A stretch of 64,000 nucleotides of DNA from Clavelina lepadiformis (taxonomy: Eukaryota > Chordata > Ascidiacea > Aplousobranchia > Clavelinidae), in assembly GCF_947623445.1 (NCBI RefSeq), contig NC_135246.1, forward strand, positions 2,234,501 to 2,298,500, read 5' to 3'. Positions 1 through 9,565 of this stretch are shown piece by piece; the stretch's first letter is position 1, and every line of letters begins with the position of its first letter. Under the pieces are notes generated by a model that saw only the letters and a list, made by a program, of their open reading frames with translations, was not told where the DNA came from and did no database searches. The position numbers and the translations under genes are program-made.

Positions 1-132
1 TTTTAAAGCCCTACTACGTAGGAGTACAACAAATTCATAAAGATCTTAGTTTTAGGGGTTTGACGCCTCCTTAATAAACCAAACAAAGAAATTAGGCACT
101 CACAAACGTGAAGTGAAGTTTTATTAAATTTC

Positions 133-204
133 TGGAGATGCCAGGAATTGAACCCGGGGCCTCACACATGCGAAGCGTGCGCTCTACCACTGAGCTACAT
201 CCCC
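133..204 (-). tRNA. tRNA-Ala(CGC), unit 1
   Basis: A 72-nt intronless cloverleaf. The acceptor GGGGATG pairs with CATCTCC and includes the G3:U70 wobble, the alanyl-tRNA synthetase identity pair. The D stem is GCTC/GAGC, the anticodon loop TTCGCAT gives CGC, and the T arm CCGGG-TTCAATT-CCTGG carries a good B box. Its 5' end lies 3 nt downstream of the 3' end of tRNA-Ser(GCU) on the same strand with no T run between, so it probably shares a Pol III transcript with Ser. Downstream there is only a T3 run close by, so its own terminator is weak. This copy matches the array consensus. Confidence 0.97.
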
Positions 205-207
205 AGC

Positions 208-289
208 CGACGAGGATGGGACTCGAACCCACGCGTGCAGAGCACAATGGATTAGCAGTCCATCGCCTTAACCACTCGGCCACCTCGTC
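208..289 (-). tRNA. tRNA-Ser(GCU), unit 1
   Basis: An 82-nt class II tRNA with a long variable arm. The acceptor GACGAGG pairs with CCTCGTC and the discriminator is G73, as in eukaryotic serine tRNAs. The anticodon loop CTGCTAA gives GCU, reading AGC/AGU codons. The T loop is TTCGAGT. It is the upstream member of the Ser-Ala pair. This copy matches the array consensus. Confidence 0.97.
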
Positions 290-793
290 GATCTGAAAAC
301 AATCTGGCCATAACATTCAGGACATGTACCTTTTCAAAACACTACGTACATAGATTTGTCTACATATGAAGCAGAAATTCATCTGTAACAAGTCTGAGAG
401 GATGCACGTAGAACGGAACACCTATCTGTTTGACTATGTCAATAATCTGTACTTCATTCTGTAGTGACATTGTGCTTGCCACCATCGTCACATTCGGACA
501 GTGGCGTTTGTAAATTTTTCTGTTTTCAAACTGCGTTCTTTGGATCAATCTTACTCAGGAACTAAAAAAGAACAAACACTAGGCCATCCGATGATTTGAG
601 TATTAGTAGGCTATATTTTTGTGATATCAAAGAAGATGTACAGTGACGACACCGAAAAGCTACACGAATTTAACCAAACCTGGGTGTACTGTGCAGTGCT
701 CTACTCGGTTTCATTCGTATATTCCTATTATTATTTTGAGATGAAATATGAAGACTTTGAAAATACATGGAAGATGTGCGAACTTTGTTGCGA

Positions 794-809
794 GGGGGTG
801 TAGCTCAAA

Positions 810-844
<35 letters not shown>

Positions 845-866
845 GGATCGATACCCGGCACCTCCA
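794..866 (+). tRNA. tRNA-Ala(AGC), unit 1
   Basis: A 73-nt cloverleaf with acceptor GGGGGTG/CACCTCC (G3:U70 present), anticodon loop TTAGCAT (AGC; A34 is normally converted to inosine) and T arm CCGGG-ATCGATA-CCCGG. A54 instead of T54 is a known feature of alanine tRNAs in insects and plants, so it is not decay. A T4 run at 875-878 can terminate Pol III. The D loop reads AAATGGTA, which distinguishes this gene from the neighbouring Ala(UGC), whose D loop reads ATATGGTA. Confidence 0.97.
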
Positions 867-1003
867 AGAAACATTTTACTGATTTTCGTTTAAATCTAAC
901 TGAAAATGGATACAAAATCCCACTGATTTTTGAAGAAGCGACTGGGTTTGAGTTTGTCGTGAGTGAATGAACATAGCACGACGTTATAGAAACTGAGATT
1001 GGC

Positions 1004-1019
1004 GGGGGTGTAGCTCATA

Positions 1020-1054
<35 letters not shown>

Positions 1055-1076
1055 GGATCGATACCCGGCACCTCCA
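1004..1076 (+). tRNA. tRNA-Ala(UGC), unit 1
   Basis: A 73-nt cloverleaf almost identical to Ala(AGC). It differs at the D loop (ATATGGTA) and at position 34, where loop TTTGCAT gives UGC. G3:U70 is present. The T loop is ATCGATA here and in unit 2, but ATCGATG in later units. A T3 run follows at once and a T5 run about 15 nt later. It lies 137 nt downstream of Ala(AGC) on the same strand; the two look like an old local duplicate that changed anticodon. Confidence 0.97.
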
Positions 1077-1146
1077 ATTTACATAAGTTGATTTTTGTCG
1101 ATCAATGGATGGATTAGTTTGAAACTTTTTATCAAAAGATTGTATG

Positions 1147-1219
1147 TGCCTCGAGTGAGGATCGAACTCACGACCTTGAGATTATGAGACTCACGCGCTG
1201 CCTACTGCGCCATCGAGGC
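1147..1219 (-). tRNA. tRNA-Met(CAU), elongator, unit 1
   Basis: A 73-nt cloverleaf with acceptor GCCTCGA/TCGAGGC and A73, D stem GCGC/GCGC, anticodon loop CTCATAA (CAU) and T arm GTGAG-TTCGATC-CTCAC. The body resembles the eukaryotic elongator and lacks initiator hallmarks (no A1:U72, no GGG/CCC run flanking the anticodon loop, a normal TTCGATC T loop). A T4 run lies about 8 nt downstream. Confidence 0.97.
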
Positions 1220-1938
1220 TCGTTTAGGACAAGCAATAATACCATTGCAATCCCATGTTATATAAGGCAAATCAGGCGTTTCCATTTTATAAAATACTAC
1301 TCCAATAAAATATGTTTAAGCGTTGCATCGTTTACGACCTAAGATAAAAAAACTGCCTAGGTACTTTGACATTATCTTATAAGCAAAATTTATTTATCTC
1401 CAAACACGATTTTTCGAGTAATTGCAATTAATGACAGATGATGCCTTGCGCTTTTTAAGGAAGCGTCAAACACCAAAAAATGCCGTAAAATCTTTGTTTC
1501 TTTTATTATACAGTGAATTTACTAAACGAGTGATTACTCGAAAATCTTCCATGAGGCTCTCGGAAATTTTGCATGTCAATTTAGTATGCTTTGAACTACC
1601 ATTCCATAAAATGTCATCAAAAAAAACACGATTCAAACTTTTTTTACAGAGGCGCAAAATAAACACTGAAATTTTTGGTCTAAAAAACCCAATTTTAGCT
1701 AATTTCATGCTAATTTTTAGCCTAATTCTGCACGCGACAAGTGCTAGGGTAATTCCCAGGCTAGAAACCAACACCAACAGTGCTGCCTTCTGATTGGTCT
1801 AAATAGGTTTTTTAAAGCCCTACGTAGGAGTACAACAAATTCATAAAGATCTTAGTTTTAGGGGTTTGACGCCTCCTTAATAAACCAAACAAAGAAATTA
1901 GTCCCTCACAAACGTGAAGTGAAGTTTTATTAAATTTC

Positions 1939-2010
1939 TGGAGATGCCAGGAATTAAACCCGGGGCGTCACACATGCGAAGCGTGCGCTCTACCACTGAG
2001 CTACATCCCC
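1939..2010 (-). tRNA. tRNA-Ala(CGC), unit 2, damaged T loop
   Basis: C56 is T, giving loop TTTAATT. This breaks the B box and the G19-C56 tertiary pair. G45 is also C. The acceptor and anticodon stems are intact, but this is probably a weakly transcribed or dead copy. Confidence 0.8.
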
Positions 2011-2013
2011 AGC

Positions 2014-2095
2014 CGACGAGGATGGGACTCGAACCCACGCGTGCAGAGCACAATGGATTAGCAGTCCATCGCCTTAACCACTCGGCCACCTCGTC
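2014..2095 (-). tRNA. tRNA-Ser(GCU), unit 2
   Basis: Matches the consensus over 82 nt and keeps the 3-nt spacer to the damaged Ala(CGC). Confidence 0.96.
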
Positions 2096-2599
2096 GATCT
2101 GAAAACAATCTGGCCATAACATTCAGCACATGTACCTTTTCAAAACACTACGTACATAGATTTGTCTACATATGAAGCAGAGATTCATCTGTAACAAGTC
2201 TGAGAGGATGCACGTAGAACGGAACACCTATCTGTTTGACTATGTCAATAATCTGTACTTCATTCTGTAGTGACATTGTGCTTGCCACCATCGTCACATT
2301 CGGACAGTGGCGTTTGTAAATTTTTCTGTTTTCAAACTGCGTTCTTTCGATCAATCTTACTCAGGAACTAAAAAAGAACAAACACTAGGCCATCCGATGA
2401 TTTGAGTATTAGTAGGCTATATTTTTGTGATATCAAAGAAGATGTACAGTGACGACACCGAAAAGCTAAACGAATTTAACCAAACCTGGGTGTACTGTGC
2501 ATGGCTCTAATCGGTTTCATTCGTATATTCCTATTTTTGTTTTGAGATGAAATATGAAGACTTTGAAAATACATGGAACATGTGCGAACTTTGTTGCGA

Positions 2600-2615
2600 G
2601 GGGGTGTAGCTCAAA

Positions 2616-2650
<35 letters not shown>

Positions 2651-2672
2651 GGATCGATACCCGGCACCTCCA
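2600..2672 (+). tRNA. tRNA-Ala(AGC), unit 2
   Basis: Identical to the unit 1 gene. Confidence 0.96.
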
Positions 2673-2809
2673 AGAAACATTTTACTGATTTTCGTTTAAA
2701 TCTAACTGAAAATGGATACAAAATCCCACTGATTTTTGAAGAAGCGACTGGGTTTGAGTTTGTCGTGAGTGAATGAACATAGCACGCCGTTATAGAAACT
2801 GGGATTGGC

Positions 2810-2825
2810 GGGGGTGTAGTTCATA

Positions 2826-2860
<35 letters not shown>

Positions 2861-2882
2861 GGATCGATACCCGGCACCTCCA
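2810..2882 (+). tRNA. tRNA-Ala(UGC), unit 2
   Basis: C11 is T, turning the 11-24 D-stem pair into a U-G wobble inside the A box. It is otherwise consensus with T loop ATCGATA, and probably functional. Confidence 0.93.
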
Positions 2883-2952
2883 ATTTACATAAGTTGATTT
2901 TTGTCGATCAATGGATGGATTAGTTTGAAACTTTTTGTCAAAAGATTGTATG

Positions 2953-3025
2953 TGCCTCGAGTGAGGATCGAACTCACGACCTTGAGATTATGAGACTCAC
3001 GCGCTGCCTACTGCGCCATCGAGGC
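2953..3025 (-). tRNA. tRNA-Met(CAU), elongator, unit 2
   Basis: Identical to the unit 1 gene. Confidence 0.96.
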
Positions 3026-3746
3026 TCGGTTAGAACAAGCAATAATACCATTCCAATCGCATGTTATATAAGGCAAATCAGGCGTTTCCATTTTATAACA
3101 TACTACTCCAATAAAATATGTTTAAGCGTTGCATCGTTTACGACCTAAGTTAAAAAAAACTGCATATGCTCTTTGACATTATCTTATAAGCAAAGTTTAT
3201 TGAGCTCCAAACACGATTTTTCGAGTAATTACAATTAAGGACAGATGATGCCTTGCGCTTTTTAAGGAAGCGTCAAACACCAAAAAATGCCGTAAAATCT
3301 TTGTTTCTTTTATTATACAGTGAATTTACTAAACGAGTGATTACTCGAAAATCTTCCATGAGGCTCTCGGAAATTTTGCATGTCAATTTAGTATGCTTTG
3401 AACTACCATTCCATAAAATGTCATCAAAAAACCACTATTCAAACTTTTTTTACAGAGGCGCAAAATAAACACAGAAATATCTGGTCTAAAAACCCAAGTT
3501 TAGCTACTTTCATGCTAATATTTAGCCTAAGTCTGCACGCGACAAGTGCTAGGGTAATTCCCAGGCTAGAAAACAACACCAACAGTGCTGCCTTCTGATT
3601 GGTCTAAATAGGTTTTTTAAAGCCCTACTACGTAGGAGTACAACAAATTCATAAAGATCTTAGTTTTAGGGGTTTGACGCCTCCTTAATAAACCAAACAA
3701 AGAAATTAGGCCTTCACAAACGTGAAGTGAAGTTTTATTAAATTTC

Positions 3747-3818
3747 TGGAGATGCCAGGAATTGAACCCGGGGCCTCACACATGCGAAGCGTGCGCTCTA
3801 CCACTGAGCTACATCCCC
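3747..3818 (-). tRNA. tRNA-Ala(CGC), unit 3
   Basis: Consensus sequence. Confidence 0.96.
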
Positions 3819-3821
3819 AGC

Positions 3822-3903
3822 CGACGAGGATGGGACTCGAACCCACGCGTGCAGAGCACAATGGATTAGCAGTCCATCGCCTTAACCACTCGGCCACCTC
3901 GTC
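3822..3903 (-). tRNA. tRNA-Ser(GCU), unit 3
   Basis: Consensus sequence. Confidence 0.96.
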
Positions 3904-4407
3904 GATCTGAAAACAATCTGGCCATAACATTCAGCACATGTAATTTTTCAAAACACTGCGTACATAGATTTGTCTACATATGAAGCAGAGATTCATCTGT
4001 AACAAGTCTGAGAGGATGCACGTAGAACGGAACACCTATCTGTTTGACTATGTCAATAATCTGTACTTCATTCTGTAGTGACATTGTGCTTGCCACCATC
4101 GTCACATTCGGACAGTGGCGTTTGTAAATTTTTCTGTTTTCAAACTGCGTTCTTTGGATCAATCTTACTCAGGAACTAAAAAAGAACAAACACTAGGCCA
4201 TCCGATGATTTGAGTATTAGTAGGCTATATTTTTGTGATATCAAAGAAGATGTACAGTGACGACACCGAAAAGCTACACGAATTTAACCAAACCTGGGTG
4301 TACTGTGCATGGCTCTAATCGGTTTCATTCGTATATTCCTATTTTTGTTTTGAGATGAAATATGAAGACTTTGAAAATACATGGAAGATGTGCGAACTTT
4401 GTTGCGA

Positions 4408-4423
4408 GGGGGTGTAGCTCAAA

Positions 4424-4458
<35 letters not shown>

Positions 4459-4480
4459 GGATCGATACCCGGCACCTCCA
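4408..4480 (+). tRNA. tRNA-Ala(AGC), unit 3
   Basis: Consensus sequence. Confidence 0.96.
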
Positions 4481-4617
4481 AGAAACATTTTACTGATTTT
4501 CGTTTAAATCTAACTGAAAATGGATACAAAATCCCACTGATTTTTGAAGAAGCGACTGGGTTTGAGTTTGTCGTGAGTGAATGAACATAGCACGCCGTTA
4601 TAGAAACTGGGATTGGC

Positions 4618-4690
4618 GGGGGTGTAGCTCATATGGTTGAGCGCGCGCTTTGCATGCGCGAGGTACCGGGATCGATGCCCGGCACCTCCA
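4618..4690 (+). tRNA. tRNA-Ala(UGC), unit 3
   Basis: The conserved D-loop A21 is T (GGTTGAGC). All stems are intact and the T loop is ATCGATG. Probably functional, though A21 normally stacks on the 8-14 pair. Confidence 0.9.
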
Positions 4691-4760
4691 ATTTACATAA
4701 GTTGATTTTTGTCGATCAATGGATGGATTAGTTTGAAACTTTTTATCAAAAGATTGTATG

Positions 4761-4833
4761 TGCCTCGAGTGAGGATCGAACTCACGACCTTGAGATTATG
4801 AGACTCACGCGCTGCCTACTGCGCCATCGAGGC
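4761..4833 (-). tRNA. tRNA-Met(CAU), elongator, unit 3
   Basis: Consensus sequence. Confidence 0.96.
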
Positions 4834-5553
4834 TCGTTTAGGACAAGCAATAATACCATTGCAATCCCATGTTATATAAGGCAAATCAGGCGTTTCCATT
4901 TTATAAAATACTACTCCAATAAAATATGTTTAAGCGTTGCATCGTTTACGACCTAAGATAAAAAAACTGCCTAGGCTCTTTGACATTATCTTATAAGCAA
5001 AATTTATTTAGCTCCAAACACGATTTTTCGAGTAATTGCAATTAATGACAGATGATGCCTTGCGCTTTTTAAGGAAGCGTCAAACACCAAAAAATGCCGT
5101 AAAATCTTTGTTTCTTTTATTATACAGTGAATTTACTAAACGAGTGATTACTCGAAAATCTTCCATGAGGCTCTCGGAAATTTTGCATGTCAATTTAGTA
5201 TGCTTTGAACTACCATTCCATAAAATGTCATCAAAAAAAAACACGATTCAAACTTTTTTTACAGAGGCGCAAAATAAACACTGAAATTTTTGGTCTAAAA
5301 AACCCAATTTTAGCTAATTTCATGCTAATTTTTAGCCTAATTCTGCACGCGACAAGTGCTAGGGTAATTCCCAGCTTAGAAAACAACACCAACAGTGCTG
5401 CCTTCTGATTGGTCTAAATAGGTTTTTTAAAGCCCTACGTAGGAGTACAACAAATTCATAAAGATCTTAGTTTTAGGGGTTTGACGCCTCCTTAATAAAC
5501 CAAACAAAGAAATTAGGCACTCACAAACGTGAAGTGAAGTTTTATTAAATTTC

Positions 5554-5625
5554 TGGAGATGCCAGGAATTGAACCCGGGGCCTCACACATGCGAAGCGTG
5601 CGCTCTACCACTGAGCTACATCCCC
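5554..5625 (-). tRNA. tRNA-Ala(CGC), unit 4
   Basis: Consensus sequence. Confidence 0.96.
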
Positions 5626-5628
5626 AGC

Positions 5629-5710
5629 CGACGAGGATGGGACTCGAACCCACGCGTGCAGAGCACAATGGATTAGCAGTCCATCGCCTTAACCACTCGG
5701 CCACCTCGTC
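5629..5710 (-). tRNA. tRNA-Ser(GCU), unit 4
   Basis: Consensus sequence. Confidence 0.96.
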
Positions 5711-6214
5711 GATATGAAAACAATCTGGCCATAACGTTCAGCCCATGTAATTTTTCAAAACACTACGTACATAGATTTGTCTACATATGAAGCAGAGATT
5801 CATCTGTAACAAGTCTGAGAGGATGCACGTAGAACGGAACACCTATCTGTTTGACTATGTCAATAATCTGTACTTCATTCTGTAGTGACATTGTGCTTGC
5901 CACCATCGTCACACTCAGGCTGTGGCGTTTGTAAATTTTTCTGGGTTCAAACTGCGTTCGTTGGAACAAACTTACTCAGGAACTAAAAAAGAACAAACAC
6001 TAGGCCATCCGATGATTTGAGTATTAGTAGACTATATTTTTGTGATATCAAAGAAGATGTACAGTGACGACACCGAAAAGCTACACGAATTTAACCAAAC
6101 CTGGGTGTACTGTGCAGTGCTCTAATCGGTTTCATTCGTATATTCCTATTATTATTTTGAGATGAAATATGAAGACTTTGAAAATACATGGAAGATGTGC
6201 GAACTTTGTTGCGA

Positions 6215-6230
6215 AGGGGTGTAGCTCAAA

Positions 6231-6265
<35 letters not shown>

Positions 6266-6287
6266 GGATCGATACCCGGCACCTCTA
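6215..6287 (+). tRNA. tRNA-Ala(AGC), unit 4, A1-U72 variant
   Basis: G1 is A (AGGGGTG) and C72 is T (CACCTCT), so a G-C terminal pair has become A-U with pairing kept. G3:U70 and everything else are consensus. Confidence 0.93.
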
Positions 6288-6424
6288 AGAAACATTTTAC
6301 TGATTTTCGTTTAAATCTAACTGAAAATGGATACAAAATCCCACTGATTTTTGAAGAAGCGACTGGGTTTGAGTTTGTCGTGAGTGAATGAACATAGCAC
6401 GCCGTTATAGAAACTGGGATTGGC

Positions 6425-6440
6425 GGGGGTGTAGCTCATA

Positions 6441-6475
<35 letters not shown>

Positions 6476-6497
6476 GGATCGATGCCCGGCACCTCCA
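6425..6497 (+). tRNA. tRNA-Ala(UGC), unit 4
   Basis: Consensus with T loop ATCGATG. Confidence 0.96.
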
Positions 6498-6567
6498 ATT
6501 TACATAAGTTGATTTTTGTCGATCAATGGATGGATTAGTTTGAAACTTTTTATCAAAAGATTGTATG

Positions 6568-6640
6568 TGCCTCGAGTGGGGATCGAACTCACGACCTTGA
6601 GATTATGAGACTCACGCGCTGCCTACTGCGCCATCGAGGC
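6568..6640 (-). tRNA. tRNA-Met(CAU), elongator, unit 4
   Basis: T62 is C, which makes an A52-C62 mismatch in the T stem. It is otherwise consensus. Confidence 0.9.
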
Positions 6641-7360
6641 TCGTTTAAGACAAGCAATAATACCATTGCAATCGCATGTTATATAAGGCAAATCAGGCGT
6701 TTCCATTTTATAAAATACTACTCCAATAAAATATGTTTAAGCGTTGCATCGTTTACGACCTAAGATAAAAAAAACTGCCTATGCTTCTTGACATTATCTT
6801 ATAAGCAAAATTTATTGAGCTCCAAACACGATTTTTCGAGTAATTGCAATTAATGACAGATGATGCCTTGCGCTTTTTAAGGAAGCGTCAAACACCAAAA
6901 AATGCCGTAAAATCTTTGTTTCTTTTATTATACAGTGAATTTACTAAACGAGTGATTACTAGAAAATCTTCCATGAGGCTCTCGGAAATTTTGCATGTCA
7001 ATTTAGTATGCTTTGAACTACCATTCCATAAAATGTCATCAAAAAAAACACGATTCAAACTTTTTTTACAGAGGCGCAAAATAAACACTGAAATTTTTGG
7101 TCTAAAAAACCCAATTTTAGCTAATTTCATGCTAATTTTTAGCCTAATTCTGCACGCGACAAGTGCTAGGGTAATTCCCAGCCTAGAAAACAACACCAAC
7201 AGTGCTGCCTTCTGATTGGTCTAAATAGGTTTTTTAAAGCCCTACGTAGGAGTACAACAAATTCATAAAGATCTTAGTTTTAGGGGTTTGACGCCTCCTT
7301 AATAAACCAAACAAAGAAATTAGGCACTCACAAACGTGAAGTGAAGTTTTATTGAATTTC

Positions 7361-7432
7361 TGGAGATGCCAGGAATTGAACCCGGGGCCTCATACATGCG
7401 AAGCGTGCGCTCTACCACTGAGCTACATCCCC
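7361..7432 (-). tRNA. tRNA-Ala(CGC), unit 5, anticodon-stem mismatch
   Basis: G41 is A, leaving a C29-A41 mismatch in the anticodon stem. The remaining stems and the B box are intact. Confidence 0.85.
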
Positions 7433-7435
7433 AGC

Positions 7436-7517
7436 CGACGAGGATGGGACTCGAACCCACGCGTGCAGAGCACAATGGATTAGCAGTCCATCGCCTTAAC
7501 CACTCGACCACTTCCTC
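7436..7517 (-). tRNA. tRNA-Ser(GCU), unit 5, decayed acceptor
   Basis: The 5' acceptor strand reads GAGGAAG against the unchanged CCTCGTC, giving mismatches at 3-70 and 6-67. C11 is T in the D stem. It is likely non-functional, although the anticodon arm and B box are normal. Confidence 0.75.
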
Positions 7518-7811
7518 GATATGAAAACAATCTGGCCATAACGTTCAGCACATGTAATTTTTCAAAACACTACGTACATAGATTTGTCTACATATGAAGC
7601 AGAGATTCATCTGTAACAAGTCTGAGAGGATGCACGTAGAAAGGAACACCTATCTGTTTGACTATGTCAATAATCTGTACTTCATTCTGTAGTGACATTG
7701 TGCTTGCCACCATCGTCACACTCAGGCAGTGGCGTTTGTAAATTTTTCTGGGTTCAAACTGCGGTCTTTGGAACAATCTTACTCAGGAACTAAAAAGAAC
7801 AAACACTAGGC

Positions 7812-8922
7812 CAGAGATGGCGAACCTTTTTTAGTGCATGGGTCACAAAAGAGACCTTAATCCTTGAAAAAGCAAAAGTGGGTCATACATTTAATTACAT
7901 GTTAATGCGAAACTTGCTGCTGCGTCTTCTCTGCAAGTCTTATTATCCTTAGTTGGTAATCGTAGTCTTCACACATGCAGCACTCATATCTGAGCTGAGA
8001 CGATTCCGTGTGCTTGATTGTATAAAATTCATGTGCGAAAATAAAGATTCACACGAATATGAAGAACCAAACAACGTTAACAGAGCTACCGCAAATCTTT
8101 TCATAGTTTCAAACGAATTTGGCAGGGAGTTCCACTCTGTAAGAATTATATTTTCAGCATGGTTTTCAACAGCAGGAAAGTCACAACCATCCATATCCGT
8201 TTTCATTTCAATTTTTTGTAGGAGATGATTTAAACGTGCAATAATAACTTTTTTGCAAATACAACACAAGGCTTTATCTTCATACTTGATTACTCCAAAT
8301 TTGCAAGTCCACTCATCATGGAATAGCCTACCACTAATACTGGTATCAGATTTAAATTTTCTTTTGTTTGTAATCGTTTTCACTACTAGGCCTAGCAAAC
8401 GAACTGACAGTTAAAAATTAGGTAAAAGATACTCATTTTAGAGTTTCTGGAAAGACTATACTCAACTACCGCTAGTGCAAAACAAAGTAGGCCTACAAAG
8501 AGACCAACTCAACAGAATATAAAAACTTAGGCCTACTTGCAGGCATTAAATGTTTGCAGCTTACCAGACCACACTAATCCTGAACAGCCAAGAGGCATGC
8601 AGTCACTAAAGGGTACAAAAATGTAACATGATTTGCTAACAATCAAGAGCACAATAGCTTTATTACGTTATAAGCACCCAGTAACTTGCCGTGATACTGA
8701 TAACGCACTACTACGGCTTTAGTTGTGTCAGACTGCTATATGGCAATTCGGTACGGTACTAGATTAAAATAGGTTGGGACCTTATTACAAATATTTAGTG
8801 AAACATTTATTCTTTGCTTAAATATTTGTTTAAATTTCATTATTTTAAAAAAGACAAGTGGGTCACTGAAAATCTGTGATGGGTCACTTCGTGACCCGCG
8901 GGTCAGTGGTTCGCCATCCCTG
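7812..8922 (-). mobile_element. hAT transposon inserted in array unit 5
   Basis: A 1111-bp insertion interrupts the spacer of unit 5 and is absent from the others. Its ends are CAGAGATGGCGAACC at the left and, inverted, CAGGGATGGCGAACC at the right. It is flanked by a perfect 8-bp duplication CACTAGGC (7804-7811 and 8923-8930), which in the other units is present once. Eight-base duplications and CAG-type ends are typical of hAT elements. Inner ends are rich in GGGTCAC repeats. It carries only a short transposase remnant, so it was probably mobilised in trans. Confidence 0.95.
7949..8398 (-). pseudogene. Internally deleted hAT transposase remnant
   Basis: An open frame of 149 codons joins two separated parts of a hAT transposase. 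Residues ~25-50 look like the BED-like or ZBED5/GTF2IRD2-type N-terminal region (FHDEWTCKFGVIKYEDKALC followed by ICKK). The C-terminal half carries a dimerisation-type motif (LFGSSYSCESLFSHMNFI followed by RNRLS). The catalytic middle, several hundred residues in a full protein, is missing. The family is recognised from motifs; a database search would be needed to name the subfamily. Confidence 0.75.
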
Positions 8923-9139
8923 CACTAGGCCATCCGATGATTTGAGTATTAGTAGGCTATATTTTTGTGATATCAAAGAAGATGTACAGTGACGACACCG
9001 AAAAGCTACACGAATTTAACCAAACCTGGGTGTACTGTGCAGTGCTCTAATCGGTTTCATTCGTATATTCCTATTATTATTTTGAGATGAAATATGAAGA
9101 CTTTGAAAATACATGGAAGATGTGCGAACTTTGTTGCGA

Positions 9140-9155
9140 GGGGGTGTAGCTCAAA

Positions 9156-9190
<35 letters not shown>

Positions 9191-9212
9191 GGATCGATAC
9201 CCGGCACCTCCA
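9140..9212 (+). tRNA. tRNA-Ala(AGC), unit 5
   Basis: Consensus sequence, about 210 bp beyond the transposon. Confidence 0.96.
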
Positions 9213-9349
9213 AGAAACATTTTACTGATTTTCGTTTAAATCTAACTGAAAATGGATACAAAATCCCACTGATTTTTGAAGAAGCGACTGGGTTTGAGTT
9301 TGTCGTGAGTGAATGAACATAGCACGCCGTTATAGAAACTGGGATTGGC

Positions 9350-9365
9350 GGAGGTGTAGCTCATA

Positions 9366-9400
<35 letters not shown>

Positions 9401-9422
9401 GGATCGATGCCCGGCACCTCCA
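9350..9422 (+). tRNA. tRNA-Ala(UGC), unit 5, G3:U70 lost
   Basis: The acceptor reads GGAGGTG, so position 3 is A opposite U70. The fold is kept (A-U is a normal pair), but the G3:U70 wobble used by eukaryotic alanyl-tRNA synthetase is gone. The rest is consensus, including a sound A box and B box, so it could be transcribed but probably not charged with alanine. Confidence 0.85.
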
Positions 9423-9492
9423 TTTTACATAAGTTGATTTTTGTCGATCAATGGATGGATTAGTTTGAAACTTTTTATCAAAAGATTGTATG

Positions 9493-9565
9493 TGCCTCGA
9501 GTGAGGATCGAACTCACGACCTTGAGATTATGAGACTCACGCGCTGCCTACTGCGCCATCAAGGC
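9493..9565 (-). tRNA. tRNA-Met(CAU), elongator, unit 5
   Basis: C5 is T, making a U5-G68 wobble. This variant is shared by units 5 to 9 and by the edge fragment at 20825. Confidence 0.94.

Noticed and set aside
92-316. Open frames of 60-75 codons containing EWLRRWTANPLCSARV or AQMVERALSMREVPGSIPG, repeated through the array
   Set aside because: They are translations of tRNA-Ser, tRNA-Ala and flanks on the wrong or same strand; the RNA genes explain the sequence.
317-780. Possible 5S rRNA, snRNA or spliced-leader gene in the array spacer
   Set aside because: I looked for typical starts and internal boxes and found none.
794-866. A54 in the T loop of Ala(AGC) and Ala(UGC) as a sign of decay
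   Set aside because: It is present in every copy and is a known feature of alanine tRNAs in several eukaryotes.
1147-1219. Initiator rather than elongator tRNA-Met
   Set aside because: It lacks A1:U72 and the GGG/CCC anticodon stem pairs, and its T loop is normal TTCGATC.
1422-1793. Spacer frames of 62-123 codons recurring in each array unit
   Set aside because: They recur because the unit recurs. They break and merge through single-base indels between units, with no sign of frame conservation.
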